Source: Sulfurovum sp. (GTDB lineage: Bacteria; Campylobacterota; Campylobacteria; Campylobacterales; Sulfurovaceae). Taken from it: a DNA stretch of 64,000 nt. Under the pieces are notes generated by a model that ran no database searches, was not told the origin of the DNA, and saw nothing but the letters and a program-made list of their open reading frames with translations. Within the stretch, counting starts at the first letter, position 1. Each line of letters starts with the position of its first letter. Shown here in pieces: positions 29,416 to 38,314 of this stretch. The stretch covers positions 1 through 64,000 of the forward strand of contig NZ_WGDD01000042.1 of the NCBI RefSeq assembly GCF_015493435.1. The letters are read 5' to 3'. Made by a program: the position numbers and the translations under genes.

Positions 29416-31023
29416 TTAATGCCGCTGGTTCCCCGCAAAGAAATTCCCTGCCAGCCCCAAGGGTACTACCGTCCGGTAGAACAGGTAGCGTCCGGCCAGT
29501 TCGCTGGCGAAAGCTCCAAACGTTGCGATAAACAGTGTTGTGACAGCCAAGCCTGTCAGACCGCTGGCAGTAAAGAGGATGGCAAGCAGCGGCAGTGCCA
29601 GTGCGAATGCTGCGAGAGAATAAACCCTGAACTTCTTTACTTTGGCAAAATGTTCCTGAAGCAGGATACGGGTACGGTTGTACTGGTAGTAAAGCGGGTC
29701 TTCTTTGTCGAGGTGGCGGTAGAACATCACTTCTTCAAGAATGACCAGTGCCTGTCCCATACCTGCTACCAGTGTAATGGCAAGCAGGACCATGGCTCCC
29801 TGTGCGCCGTTGCTGATGAGCAGTACCAGTGCGATGAGCAAAAAGCCGACATAGCCTGAGCCGAAGAAGCGTTTGGTGGTGCTTTTTCGGTTCCAGCTCG
29901 GACGCGCTTTAATACGGTAGATCATCGACTGTGCATAAATACCGAAAAGGCCTATGGCCAGGGTAACCGCTTCGACCAGCAGCAGCAGAAAGCCTTTGAT
30001 ATCGAGAAAGTACATTCCTGCGACCAGGGTCGCCAATCCTGTATAGGCCCCCAGTGCAATGGCTTCTCGCGAAAGCCAGGAGGTTTTCCAGTTCTTCATG
30101 GCGGACATCGCTTTGGCAGGGCGTCCCAGGTGCAGAGCAGAAAGGGGCAGTCCAATGGCTGCAGGCAGAAAGGCCAGCATTGCCATTGCCAGATTGGGTT
30201 TGGGCAGATCGAAACCGAGAGAAAAGAGCATCTGTCCCAAAAAGAGTGCCAGAAAGGCACCGACGGAGACTTGCGTGAGCACCGTCATGAAAACAAGCGG
30301 CAGTTCAGGATGGGCAGGGTGCAGTAAATGTTCATCTGCCACACGTATCTTTTCACCTTCCGGGATATCAGGAAGTGTGTATCGTGTGGTCGGTTTGGTA
30401 ATGCCTATATCGGGCAGGTGGGGGGCGACACCCTCTTTGGCCATATCTTCATCAAGCCATTTGTCTACATTGACAGCCTCTATTTCGATGGCACCTCCCG
30501 GACAGGCCTGCACACAGGCTGGCGTTTGGCCTGCTTCGAGTTTGTCCACGCACATATGACATTTGGTGACGATGCCTCGGTCTGGGTTGAAAACAGGGAC
30601 TTCGTACGGACAGTTCCAGGTACAGTACTGGCAGCCGATACAGCTTGGGTCGTCATGCCAGACGATCCCGTTGTCCAGTTTGATATAGCTCTCTGTAGGA
30701 CAGCCCCTGAGACATTCCGGGTCGATACAGTGGTTACAGCTCATAGAGTTGAAGAGCTGCAGGGTGTCCGGAAATTCACCCATTTCCATCTCTCCTACAC
30801 GGCGCCATTTGATATCGGGACTGTTGCCGTTCTGTTCGTTACAGGCTACTTCGCAGCAGTGACAGCCTACACAGGCGGTAGCATCGAAATGAAAACGGTA
30901 CTGTTCGCCGGGCTTGAGTTCAGGGATATCTATGCTGTAGTTCCCGCACTGCATACCGGTCTCGTTCTTGTGATTGATGAAACTTTCCAATGGTGTATGT
31001 TTACTTAAGGGTTCCACTGCCAT
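29416..31023 (-). CDS. DmsB-like 4Fe-4S ferredoxin subunit fused to DmsC-like membrane anchor
   Basis: CVGCHCCEVACNEQNG, CNHCIDPECLRGCP, CIGCQYCTWNCPYEVP, CHMCVDKLEAGQTPACVQACP, then multiple TM segments (DmsC-like). Confidence 0.9.
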   Translation of the reverse strand: MAVEPLSKHTPLESFINHKNETGMQCGNYSIDIPELKPGEQYRFHFDATACVGCHCCEVACNEQNGNSPDIKWRRVGEMEMGEFPDTLQLFNSMSCNHCIDPECLRGCPTESYIKLDNGIVWHDDPSCIGCQYCTWNCPYEVPVFNPDRGIVTKCHMCVDKLEAGQTPACVQACPGGAIEIEAVNVDKWLDEDMAKEGVAPHLPDIGITKPTTRYTLPDIPEGEKIRVADEHLLHPAHPELPLVFMTVLTQVSVGAFLALFLGQMLFSLGFDLPKPNLAMAMLAFLPAAIGLPLSALHLGRPAKAMSAMKNWKTSWLSREAIALGAYTGLATLVAGMYFLDIKGFLLLLVEAVTLAIGLFGIYAQSMIYRIKARPSWNRKSTTKRFFGSGYVGFLLIALVLLISNGAQGAMVLLAITLVAGMGQALVILEEVMFYRHLDKEDPLYYQYNRTRILLQEHFAKVKKFRVYSLAAFALALPLLAILFTASGLTGLAVTTLFIATFGAFASELAGRYLFYRTVVPLGLAGNFFAGNQRH

Positions 31024-31046
31024 TTATACTTCTTTTTTTATGTGTA

Positions 31047-31124
31047 TTGTAGGGTGTTGTCCCATGGCAACACCTTTTGTTTGGGTGCATAACATTGGTG
31101 TTGCCATGGGACAACACCCTACAA
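31047..31124. repeat. REPIN-like perfect inverted repeat
   Basis: 28-bp perfect arms TTGTAGGGTGTTGTCCCATGGCAACACC at 31047-31074 and its complement at 31097-31124; each arm is itself a hairpin. Confidence 0.9.
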
Positions 31125-31145
31125 GTGATGCGTGATAAATCATAT

Positions 31146-33077
31146 CTATATTTCCTTAAGCGCTACTAATAATTCCGAGAATACCTGCGCACGTTCGCTT
31201 TTGTTCTCATGGGTCATGTTGTAGACCACTTCCGAGAGTTTTGGCGGTACTTTCGGGTTGAGCCGGCTGACTTCATCGCGTTTGATCTTTCTGGGTCTGA
31301 GCATATTGGGTGCCAGACCGTCTACCGCGTCAAAACGTTTTTCTCCGGTAAGCAGTTTGTAAAGCTGCAGACCGAAGGTAAAAAGTTCGTACTCTTCACG
31401 CCTTCCGCTTTTGGGTTCTTTATTGAGATCGAAAAAGAGGCCAAGCCCCAGTTTTTCATTGAGGATATAGTTGATTTTGGTGTAAAAAGAGATCGCCTGG
31501 AAACTGTACTTTCTGCTGAGAAAGCGGTCATCAAATGCTTCATATGTTTCCGCTCTGTGTCTGTTGGCAGCATAAAGTTTCAGCAAATATTTCACATGGT
31601 GCCTTGCTTCATCGAGGGGCAGGGCTTTATGCAGAATGTGGGCCTCCCTGGCTTCACGGGTGATCTTTCCGCCCATGAAAAGGTGTACACCGTCAACCCT
31701 GTTGCCCTCTGCATCTTTGGCTTTGCAGCCTTCAAAGCCTATGTCTGCAATGCCGTGTACGCCGCAGCCTTTGGGGCAGGCAGACCAGTTCATGCGCACT
31801 ACCGCATGCTCCAGCGGTACTTCCGAATTCAAGAAGTGTGCCGTTTCAACGGCGTCCGGTTTGTTGGGAATGACACCGAAAGAACAAGTGTTGGTACCGG
31901 CACAGGCTATCATGTCCTGAAAGTACAGGTTATGAAAGGCTGCATATTTCGCTACAAGCGGGCTCTCTTCGAGCTGTGGCAGTTTTTCCTCCGGGATATT
32001 GACAAGAAAGAGGTTCTGGTCATAGGTAAGCCGTATATGTCCGCTGCCGTATGTCTGTGCGCTTTTGGCTGCTTCTATCATGTCCGTTCCGCTGAAAATA
32101 CCTGAAGGAACAATGACCTTGTAGGCATAGGTTCCGTCCTTAAGCAGTACTTTGTTGGCGCCGAGCGCGATATTCTGTGACTGCACCATGGTCACACCGG
32201 CTTTGGCGTATGTTTGGCCTGCTTCTTCTTCAACGGCTTCTATGAATGCGGAAATGCCCACATCATTCAGAAGGAAATGCAGACGGTTTTTGTTACGGTT
32301 GTCACGGTAGCCGTATCGTTTAAATACATTCAGAAGGGCTTCATAGAAGGGGAGTACCTCCTCGGCAGTAATGAAAAGATCGGCATCCTTCGCCTGTACA
32401 CCGACCCTTGCACCCAAATAAATATTGAAACCGAAGACCCCTTCTTTCTGAGCCAGTACAAAACAGCAGTCATGTCCGAAAATATTGCAGGAGTTGGAAA
32501 GCGAACCGAGGATACCTGTATTGAATTTCCGGGGCAGGGTAGAGATCCATTCAGGGTTTTCTATGAAATGTTTTTCCAGTCTGTCCACAATGGGTTTGCT
32601 TTCAATAATGTTATCGTAGGCAAGCCCGTCAAGCGGATCTGAAACGGTATTCCGTGTGTTGTCAACACCTGTCTGGAACGTGCTGAGTTCCACCTCTTTG
32701 AGCGCATGCAGCACTTTGGCGATATTCTCTATCTGGATATAGCGCAAAACCACCTGCATACGGGTGGAAAGATCAATGTAGTCATTGGCATAGGTCTGTG
32801 CGACTTCACCGATGCGAAGCGCCTGTTCATAGGTGAGCTGGCCCGCGGGAATACGTATCCTGAGCATAAAATCCTCACCTTTGTCAAAAAGACCGAAACA
32901 TTTCAGGAAGTAGGCAGAATCTTCTTTGGCCAATCCTTCATATCCTGCTGCCGCAATGGATTCAAGTTTTTCATAGACATCCATAGGCTTTTTCAGTGCT
33001 TTGGTAGTTTCTACTTTATTGACTTTTTTACTTCTTGCTTCTAATGCTTTTTGCAATATCTCCATAATAATGTACAT
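31146..33077 (-). CDS. nirA: ferredoxin-type nitrite reductase/sulfite reductase family (siroheme, 4Fe-4S)
   Basis: CAGTNTCSFGVIPNKPDAVE and NWSACPKGCGVHGIADIG; alternative start at 33065 (MEILQKALE). Confidence 0.85.
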   Translation of the reverse strand: MYIIMEILQKALEARSKKVNKVETTKALKKPMDVYEKLESIAAAGYEGLAKEDSAYFLKCFGLFDKGEDFMLRIRIPAGQLTYEQALRIGEVAQTYANDYIDLSTRMQVVLRYIQIENIAKVLHALKEVELSTFQTGVDNTRNTVSDPLDGLAYDNIIESKPIVDRLEKHFIENPEWISTLPRKFNTGILGSLSNSCNIFGHDCCFVLAQKEGVFGFNIYLGARVGVQAKDADLFITAEEVLPFYEALLNVFKRYGYRDNRNKNRLHFLLNDVGISAFIEAVEEEAGQTYAKAGVTMVQSQNIALGANKVLLKDGTYAYKVIVPSGIFSGTDMIEAAKSAQTYGSGHIRLTYDQNLFLVNIPEEKLPQLEESPLVAKYAAFHNLYFQDMIACAGTNTCSFGVIPNKPDAVETAHFLNSEVPLEHAVVRMNWSACPKGCGVHGIADIGFEGCKAKDAEGNRVDGVHLFMGGKITREAREAHILHKALPLDEARHHVKYLLKLYAANRHRAETYEAFDDRFLSRKYSFQAISFYTKINYILNEKLGLGLFFDLNKEPKSGRREEYELFTFGLQLYKLLTGEKRFDAVDGLAPNMLRPRKIKRDEVSRLNPKVPPKLSEVVYNMTHENKSERAQVFSELLVALKEI

Positions 33078-33098
33078 CTCCGTGCTATAATTGGATTT

Positions 33099-33268
33099 AT
33101 TATAGCAAAGTTAGGTATTAGTTTGATGAGATTGAATGATTAAAATTTAATCAATTGGATTTTTGTTCCGATAATTATATTGCAGTATACCCTTGTGACA
33201 GCACTTAAACAATTGATTAAATTTTAATCACTCAAAAAGTTATTATTGCTATAGCTTCAAGATATAAT
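33099..33268. promoter_or_regulatory. divergent symmetric promoter with two 17-bp dyad operators
   Basis: TGATTAAAATTTAATCA 33137-33153 and TGATTAAATTTTAATCA 33214-33230, inside a perfect 21-bp inverted repeat (33137-33157 / 33210-33230); TATAAT at 33099-33104 (-) and 33263-33268 (+). Confidence 0.75.
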
Positions 33269-33298
33269 ACGTTTATCATTTATTTAAAAGGAAAAAAG

Positions 33299-34579
33299 AT
33301 GGCAGGATTCAAGGCACTCAAAGGACAGGGAGATGCAAAGACGCTCTTTGCGGCTTTTCTTTACTTCGATTTCAGTTTTATGGTGTGGACCATGCTCGGA
33401 CCACTCGCAACAGAGATAAGTGATTCTCTGGCTCAGCATGCGGAAGCTCTGACACAGGGGCAGATAGCGACACTGCTTTCCATCCCCATACTGGCAGGGG
33501 CACTGCTGCGTATCGTACTTGGTTTTTCTGTAGATAAAGCCGGTCCGAAAAAGACAGCGATCGGAGCACAGCTTATTGTGATTGCATCACTCTTTTATGC
33601 CTATACAAGGGGAGCGAGCATTACCTATAACGAGCTGCTTCTTGTGGCACTCGGGCTTGGTTTTGCCGGCGCTTCGTTTGCTGTAGCGCTTCCCCAGGCC
33701 GGACAATGGTATCCGCCTAAACTCCAGGGGATTGTGCTCGGTATCGCAGGAGCGGGTAACATCGGTGTGGTTATTGATTTCCTTTTCGCGCCGAAAATTG
33801 CAGAAATATGGGGATGGGAAGCTGTTTTCCTTGTCGGCGGCATACTCTCTTTCTTTGTACTCATAACCTATATTTTCATGGCAAAAGATGCACCGTCATC
33901 TGTCTATAAAGCAAGACCGAAAAAAGTAGGGGATTACTGGAAACTGCTTAAAGACAGGGACAGCTGGTGGTTTATGCTTTTTTATGCGGTAAGTTTCGGA
34001 GGTTTTGTAGGCTTTGCGAACTATATGAAGGTTTATCTTATGAATACCTATCAGGCAGATATGAGTGCCTTCGGTCTCAGTGTTTTCAATGAACCGAACG
34101 TCAAGGTCATTGCAGGTTACTTCGGAGCATTGACCATTTTTGCCGGTGCGGTACTCCGACCGGTAGGCGGCGGTGTAGCCGATAAAATGGGTGGTATCAA
34201 AGCACTCTATATCTTCTTCGGTGTCGTAGCGGCGCTTGTACTGCTGAGCGGTGCGGTGCATTTGCATTTCTGGGTAGCGATCGCGGTACTTTTCCTCATC
34301 ATGGCTGCTCTGGGAATGGCCAACGGTGCAGTCTTCCAGCTTGTACCGCAGCGTTTCGGAAAAGATATCGGTATCATGACCGGCCTTATCGGTGCAGCCG
34401 GTGGGATCGGCGGTACATTTCTTGTCAAAACACTCGGCTGGGCAAAAGGTACGTTCAATACCTACAGTATGGGATTCTTCATTTTTGCCGCTCTGGTTCT
34501 GCTTGCCATTGGTGCTATCTCACTGGTTAAAACCCGCTGGAGAACGACCTGGGGTGTCAATTCAGGGGGGATGATCTGA
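33299..34579 (+). CDS. nitrate/nitrite MFS transporter (NNP/NarK-NasA family)
   Basis: FDFSFMVWTMLGPLATEI, GLGFAGASFAVALPQAGQWYPPKLQGIVLGIAGAGNIG, GLIGAAGGIGGTFL. Confidence 0.92.
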   Translation: MAGFKALKGQGDAKTLFAAFLYFDFSFMVWTMLGPLATEISDSLAQHAEALTQGQIATLLSIPILAGALLRIVLGFSVDKAGPKKTAIGAQLIVIASLFYAYTRGASITYNELLLVALGLGFAGASFAVALPQAGQWYPPKLQGIVLGIAGAGNIGVVIDFLFAPKIAEIWGWEAVFLVGGILSFFVLITYIFMAKDAPSSVYKARPKKVGDYWKLLKDRDSWWFMLFYAVSFGGFVGFANYMKVYLMNTYQADMSAFGLSVFNEPNVKVIAGYFGALTIFAGAVLRPVGGGVADKMGGIKALYIFFGVVAALVLLSGAVHLHFWVAIAVLFLIMAALGMANGAVFQLVPQRFGKDIGIMTGLIGAAGGIGGTFLVKTLGWAKGTFNTYSMGFFIFAALVLLAIGAISLVKTRWRTTWGVNSGGMI

Positions 34580-34623
34580 TCGTTTGAGTGCAGAAGGACG
34601 CAGGTATCTGACAGTCAGCTTTG

Positions 34624-34646
34624 AGCATGGACATTCTGTCCATGCT
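34624..34646. terminator. perfect 10-bp hairpin, possible terminator or processing hairpin
   Basis: AGCATGGACA-TTC-TGTCCATGCT; no strong T-tract. Confidence 0.4.
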
Positions 34647-34740
34647 GTCTTCATATCAAACAGGCACTGAGAGTCGTTTATTTTAAATTATGTCATAATC
34701 CCTATTATCATATAGTTTAGAATACTACAAGGACAGCATC

Positions 34741-36375
34741 ATGTCAAAACAGAACATCGAAACCTCCGGTTTTACACTTGCCAAAGGTACCCAGCTCACA
34801 GGAGATGATTTCTTTGAAGTGAAAGTCATGGAGAACATTACCGTAGCTGTAGTGTGCGACGGGGTCGGGTCGGCAGCATACGGGGCTGAAGCAGCCAGGC
34901 GTACGACGCAGTTTCTGATACAGTCGCTTAAGAACCGTCCGAGAAGCTGGAGTATGGAAAAATCCATCAAACACTTCATCGAAAATATCAACCGTGTTCT
35001 TTATCTTGAATCAATGGAACAGTATGAACGTGAAGAACTGGTCACGACACTGACACTGGTGGTCATAGAAGGCGACAGACTGTATGGTGCCAATGTCGGT
35101 GACAGCCGCATTTATCTGGCACGTAACGGGCAGTTCGCACAGCTCTCTTTGGACCATGCCATGGACGAAGCGGGCATGGAGAATGTACTGACTGCCGCAA
35201 TCGGCCTTGAAGAGAGGGTAGAGCCGTACTATTTTGAAAACAACCTGCAAGCCCAGGACCGGATACTGCTCTGCAGCGACGGCCTTTACAATGAATTGAC
35301 CCAGGAAGAGCTCGCCGAAGGGCTGCCTATGGGGGCTTCCTACCTGGTCAAAAAAGCAAGCAAAAAACATGACGACAACCTGCCGGACGATACCACGGCC
35401 GTGGTGATAGAGATCAAAGAACTTGATCCGAGGCTGAAACTCAAACAGACTGACCTTATTGTCAGCGAAAATTATAAAAAGGACGAAGTGATCGACGGCT
35501 ACAGACTGCTTAAGCCGCTCATTCAGAACAACCGTACTTGGCTGTGTGAAAAGAAAGGGGTGCAGTATGTCATAAAGTTCGCCCCTTTCGAAGCTCTGGA
35601 AGATGAAGTGATGCTTGATCTCTTTGTAAAAGAGGTCTGGATGGCAAAACGTCTCAAAGCGGGTTTCTTTCCCAAAGCCGTCATACCGAAAAAACGTACG
35701 CACCGTTACTATATCATGAGTTTTGTCGAGGGTACATCGCTGAAAGAGTTTTGTGCCAAAAAGCCGCTTTCGGTTGACCTTGGCATTGAACTGTCCCGTT
35801 TTCTGCTGAAAATGTCCCAGTATCTTATCAAGCAGAACCTGGTGCATGGCGACATTAAACCTGAAAACATCATCGTTACCAAACGTAAAGAGAAACTGGT
35901 TTTCAAAATGGTCGATTTCGGGAGCATTACCGAAGCCTATTCGGATGTGACACGCGCAGGAACACCTTCTTACCTTGCCCCGGAGCGTTTTAACCAGGCC
36001 CCTGTAACGGAGCAGACAGAAATTTACGCCATTGGTGTTACCCTGTACGAAGCAATGACACAGAAATTTCCGTTCGGGGAGATCGAACCGTTCCAGAATC
36101 CGAGTTTCGACAAAAACCCGAAACATCCTGCCAAATACAACCCGAAAATACCCGACTGGTTTGAAAGTATAATACTTCGTGCCATTGAAAACGATACCAA
36201 CAAGCGGTACCATAACTATTCGGAAATGTTATTTGAAATAGACAATCCCTCTAAGGTTCAGCCTTACTTTGACAAAACGGCTTCTTTTATTGAGCGCCAT
36301 GAACTGATGGTATACAAAGTGGGCTTTATTACAATGTTCATTCTCAATATTGTACAGCTGCTTTTTTGGCATTAA
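34741..36375 (+). CDS. bifunctional PP2C phosphatase / Ser-Thr protein kinase
   Basis: PP2C motifs VVCDGVGSAAYG, GANVGDSRIYLAR, LLCSDGLYNELT; kinase HGDIKPENIIV, MVDFGS, GTPSYLAPE; C-terminal TM. Confidence 0.92.
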   Translation: MSKQNIETSGFTLAKGTQLTGDDFFEVKVMENITVAVVCDGVGSAAYGAEAARRTTQFLIQSLKNRPRSWSMEKSIKHFIENINRVLYLESMEQYEREELVTTLTLVVIEGDRLYGANVGDSRIYLARNGQFAQLSLDHAMDEAGMENVLTAAIGLEERVEPYYFENNLQAQDRILLCSDGLYNELTQEELAEGLPMGASYLVKKASKKHDDNLPDDTTAVVIEIKELDPRLKLKQTDLIVSENYKKDEVIDGYRLLKPLIQNNRTWLCEKKGVQYVIKFAPFEALEDEVMLDLFVKEVWMAKRLKAGFFPKAVIPKKRTHRYYIMSFVEGTSLKEFCAKKPLSVDLGIELSRFLLKMSQYLIKQNLVHGDIKPENIIVTKRKEKLVFKMVDFGSITEAYSDVTRAGTPSYLAPERFNQAPVTEQTEIYAIGVTLYEAMTQKFPFGEIEPFQNPSFDKNPKHPAKYNPKIPDWFESIILRAIENDTNKRYHNYSEMLFEIDNPSKVQPYFDKTASFIERHELMVYKVGFITMFILNIVQLLFWH

Positions 36376-36454
36376 CCCTGAGGCAAATGTAGTTTTCCGG
36401 ATTTCCGATCCTCAATGCTTACGTTCTGTGATCTCCGGGTTTTTGTGATACTGT

Positions 36455-37360
36455 TCAATCGATGGTCGTTCTTTTCTTTGCACCGACAAGCCAATATGCT
36501 ATAGCCAGGCCCACTATAACAGCGGCGATGATAAGCAGCTCTTCACCCTTCTCAGCCGAGAGCGAGTATATCAGTACTTTTCGTATCAGGGCGGCCATTG
36601 CCAACATGATAAAAGCACCTATCGCAAACCCTTTGCCCTGTAAATGGTTGATTTCCTCATGGATCAGCTCTATGGCCGCCCATAAGACCAGCAAGCTGCC
36701 CAAAACTGTCAGAATGCCTTTTTCTATGCCTATGTCTGAAAAGAACAGCAGATAAATATCGTATCCGAACAGTACAACAGCAAAAAATGCAACAAGAGCC
36801 AAGGCCCCGGCTAAAAAATAATTGATATATGAATTGAATTTTTTCAGACCGGTTAAAATACTTTTTTCTATTTTTGACAAAGATAGAAATTTGCTCAATT
36901 CTTCTTCTCTATAGGAACTTGTCAGTACATCAAGGTTCATATCGATAATTTTTTCAACAGCCTGAATCTCTTTTACATGCTGTTCTTTATTGCCAAAATT
37001 TTCTTCTATACTTTTCAGGACAAAAGTTCTTACAAATGTGAATGCCGAGTTGACATAGTGTGTCGGCAAACCTATTTTTACATGAACTTCACCGATTTTA
37101 TACAAATACATAAAATAGGGAAGGTCGTATTGTCCACAAAACAAATTGATAAACCATGCTTTGATTTTTGTACGGTGATATGCAATAATTTCTTTGTTTT
37201 TCAGGAACTGGGCAGTTTTTCCAAATCCCCAGATATAATTATAAAATTCATCTATAAAATCGTCTGCCAGCTTTTCCATCCGGGGTTGAAGTGCCTTTAG
37301 AATTTGAGCTTCTTCCTCCGTAAATTTATAATGTTCTTTTAGACTTTGATAATGTTGCAT
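36455..37360 (-). CDS. protoglobin-domain protein with PsiE-like C-terminal membrane domain
   Basis: N-terminal globin-coupled-sensor features (YLYKIGEVHVKIGLPTHYVNSAF); C-terminal four-TM PsiE-like region. Confidence 0.7.
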   Translation of the reverse strand: MQHYQSLKEHYKFTEEEAQILKALQPRMEKLADDFIDEFYNYIWGFGKTAQFLKNKEIIAYHRTKIKAWFINLFCGQYDLPYFMYLYKIGEVHVKIGLPTHYVNSAFTFVRTFVLKSIEENFGNKEQHVKEIQAVEKIIDMNLDVLTSSYREEELSKFLSLSKIEKSILTGLKKFNSYINYFLAGALALVAFFAVVLFGYDIYLLFFSDIGIEKGILTVLGSLLVLWAAIELIHEEINHLQGKGFAIGAFIMLAMAALIRKVLIYSLSAEKGEELLIIAAVIVGLAIAYWLVGAKKRTTID

Positions 37361-37447
37361 CGATGCTCCCTTTCTATTGTAGTATAACGGTTTGTTATCA
37401 TTTTTGGTTCATTTAATTTTTGAAAGAATATATCTTCCAAATTTCTA

Positions 37448-37521
37448 TAATGCCGTAAATCATCAGCGGCAAAAAGCAGAGCGAAGCGGTCCGAGTGTAT
37501 TTGCCTTATTATACGGCATTA
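37448..37521 (-). other. attC-like imperfect palindrome at the 3' end of the DUF488 gene
   Basis: TAATGCCGTA (37448-37457) and TACGGCATTA (37512-37521) with an inner GGCAAA/TTTGCC; a related core TAATGCTAGCCGTATAAC lies at 37887-37903. Confidence 0.35.
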
Positions 37522-37874
37522 GCTGGAATAATTGACTCAAAATATTCTTTCAAAGCAACCGCATTGTTCAGCTTCTGTTCTTTTGAACTATAAAGAAACG
37601 TCACCGTCTCCGCCTGTATTATGGACAGTAGTTTTTCGACATTACTTTGGTTCGCATCCAGTTCTACGGCATATTTTTCCTTAAACTCTGACCACTTTCT
37701 TGGGTCATGTCCATACCAATGTCGCAGTTCATCGGAGGGAGAAATCTCTTTCATCCAGATATCTACCTGAGCCTTCTCACGAGACAATCCTCGCGGCCAC
37801 AAACGGTCAACGAGAACACGTTGGCCGTCTGCTTTACTTGGTTCTTCGTAGACACGTTTAATCTGAATTGTCAT
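37509..37874 (-). CDS. DUF488 family protein
   Basis: IKRVYEEPSKADGQRVLVDRLWPRGLSREKAQVDIWMKEISPSDELRHWYGHDP. Confidence 0.9.
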   Translation of the reverse strand: MTIQIKRVYEEPSKADGQRVLVDRLWPRGLSREKAQVDIWMKEISPSDELRHWYGHDPRKWSEFKEKYAVELDANQSNVEKLLSIIQAETVTFLYSSKEQKLNNAVALKEYFESIIPANAV

Positions 37875-38314
37875 TTATTTTCCGTTAATGCTAGCCGTAT
37901 AACTATTTATTAGGGGAACCTTTTGGCCCACTATTGCTTTATTTTTCATAGCAGTAGTATATCAAAAATGTCTTGCTATTTATAAAAATATGTAAATTTA
38001 CTATATTTTGATAGTTTTTTATAAAAAATCATCTAATCATAAAAATTGCTTATAAAAAAGCAAAAAAAAGGGAGACATGGGTTATGAGAGTGAAAATTTG
38101 GTTTGAGAAATGGAAGAGCGTGGTCATTGTTACAAGCCTCCTATATCATGGTTAGAGATACAAAGAGGAGTAGTTGCGCACATGGCCATCGGAAAAAACA
38201 TATGAAAATATCGGTAGAATTAGAAAGTTATAATGGATAGTTTTGTCTAGAATAGATTTTTGAGGATTGACTATACATAGTGATTTAATTTAGTTAGATA
38301 GAAAGTATATACAA

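Noticed and set aside
35011-36213. 400-aa minus-strand ORF
   Set aside because: Antisense to the PP2C-kinase gene; biased Phe/Val/Arg composition, no motifs.
38110-38205. 31-aa ORF MEERGHCYKPPISWLEIQRGVVAHMAIGKNI
   Set aside because: Short, no clear RBS, adjacent broken frames; could be a gene fragment but cannot be supported.
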